From an uncultured Eggerthellaceae bacterium (lineage in GTDB: Bacteria; Actinomycetota; Coriobacteriia; Coriobacteriales; Eggerthellaceae), in assembly GCA_946626265.1 (NCBI GenBank), contig CAMOUE010000057.1:1-11191 (forward strand): a DNA stretch of 11,191 bases, in the 5' to 3' direction. Shown one piece after another: positions 10,636 through 11,191 of the stretch. Position numbers and translations under genes: made by a program. Positions within the stretch are counted from its first letter, which is position 1. Each line of letters starts with the position of its first letter. The notes below the pieces were generated by a model that did not search any database, was not told the origin of the DNA, and saw only the letters and a list, made by a program, of their open reading frames with translations.

Positions 10636-11191
10636 GTGAAGGTTTACGTCATAGGCATTGGGATGGGCAACGTCGACACGCTGACGGTGGGGGCGAAGCG
10701 CGCCATCGAGAGCAGCGACTTGCTCATCGGCGCAACGCGCTTGCTCGAATCGTTCGGCTACATGGCATGCGAGAAGCTTGACCTCATCAAGCCGGGCGAC
10801 ATCGTCGACGCCCTCGCGAATGCGTCGTGCGATCAGGCGAGTATTCTCATGTCGGGCGACGTGGGGTTCTACAGCGGTGCGATCGCGCTTTACGACAAGC
10901 TCGACGTCTACGACGTCGAAGTCATCCCGGGAATCTCGTCGCTCGTGTATTTTTGCGCGAAACTGCGCACGACATGGCAGGACGCGACGCTCGTATCGGC
11001 TCACGGCCGCGAGCACGACGCTGTGGGCGCCATACAGTCGAACGCGAAGACGTTCTGCATAACGGGCGGCAAGACGAAAGTCGACGACATCTGCCGAAGC
11101 CTGGTCGAGCGCGGCCTCGGCAACGTCCGAGTAGCGGCAGGTGAGCGCCTGTCCTACGACGATGAGCGCATCGTCGAGGGCACGGCGGCAG
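10636..11191 (+). CDS. cbiE: (Cobalt-)precorrin-6B/7 C5-methyltransferase CbiE (3' end outside window)
   Basis: The frame from GTG 10636 stays open to the window end (185 codons plus one base). It is a tetrapyrrole methylase: M-K-V-Y-V-I-G-I-G-M-G (1-11; the third motif residue is Met where Pro is common), L-L-I-G-A-T-R-L-L (29-37), S-G-D-V-G-F-Y-S-G (73-81), V-I-P-G-I-S-S (96-102) and S-A-H-G-R (121-125). The S-G-D-x-G-F-Y-S and S-A-H-G-R forms point to CbiE rather than other corrin methylases. CbiE methylates C-5 late in ring synthesis, often with CbiT (C-15 methylation and decarboxylation) as partner or fused as CobL; whether a CbiT domain follows cannot be seen. GGAAAGG at 10620-10626 and CGGAA at 10630-10633 precede the start. 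It is likely co-transcribed with cbiJ. Confidence 0.9.
   Translation, partial: MKVYVIGIGMGNVDTLTVGAKRAIESSDLLIGATRLLESFGYMACEKLDLIKPGDIVDALANASCDQASILMSGDVGFYSGAIALYDKLDVYDVEVIPGISSLVYFCAKLRTTWQDATLVSAHGREHDAVGAIQSNAKTFCITGGKTKVDDICRSLVERGLGNVRVAAGERLSYDDERIVEGTAA

Overview
The window is about 11.2 kb of G+C-rich DNA with every recognisable gene on the + strand. It comes from an anaerobic, cobalt-early (anaerobic-type) vitamin B12 producer. The protein style (Ala/Glu/Asp-rich, GTG starts, GC-rich third codon positions) and the gene set fit an actinobacterial gut anaerobe of the Coriobacteriia/Eggerthellaceae type. That placement is inference from composition and gene content, not proof.

Layout: (1) 1-522 is the C-terminal part of a ClC-family chloride channel/transporter. 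It is followed by a gene-free stretch (523-818) holding a short 16-bp imperfect tandem repeat and an extended -10 promoter. (2) 819-3457 is the first half of a corrin-ring operon: cbiF, cbiG, cbiH, closed by a clear intrinsic terminator (3478-3510). (3) 3656-6908 is a ferrous-iron uptake module: feoA, a hairpin terminator/attenuator, an unusually long feoB (908 aa with an approximately 190-residue acidic extracytoplasmic insertion), and a small Cys-rich FeoB-associated membrane protein whose start overlaps the feoB stop. (4) 7051-9525 is a second metal module: an 83-aa glycine-zipper/acidic-tail membrane protein, a Cys-less-N-terminus heavy-metal P-type ATPase with an SCG membrane motif, and a 26-aa single-span microprotein with a strong ribosome binding site. 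(5) About 9536-9700 is a degraded fragment of an FtsX-like ABC permease with an in-frame stop. (6) 9789-11191 resumes B12 synthesis: cbiJ (cobK) and the start of cbiE, which runs off the window.

Working picture: cbiF-cbiG-cbiH carry out the middle of corrin ring contraction (C-17 methylation and contraction, C-11 methylation, and opening of the lactone with loss of the C2 unit). cbiJ and cbiE act on the next intermediates (precorrin-6A reduction and C-5/C-15 methylation). The pathway is physically split by two metal-handling transcription units. One imports Fe(II). The other probably exports a divalent transition metal and has two tiny membrane partners beside its ATPase. The most interesting points are the three-part P-type ATPase unit with its 26-aa microprotein, the FeoB acidic insertion, the interrupted cbi locus with a permease relic at one junction, and matching extended -10 elements in front of cbiF and feoA. 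No canonical cobalamin riboswitch was recognised before either cbi segment.
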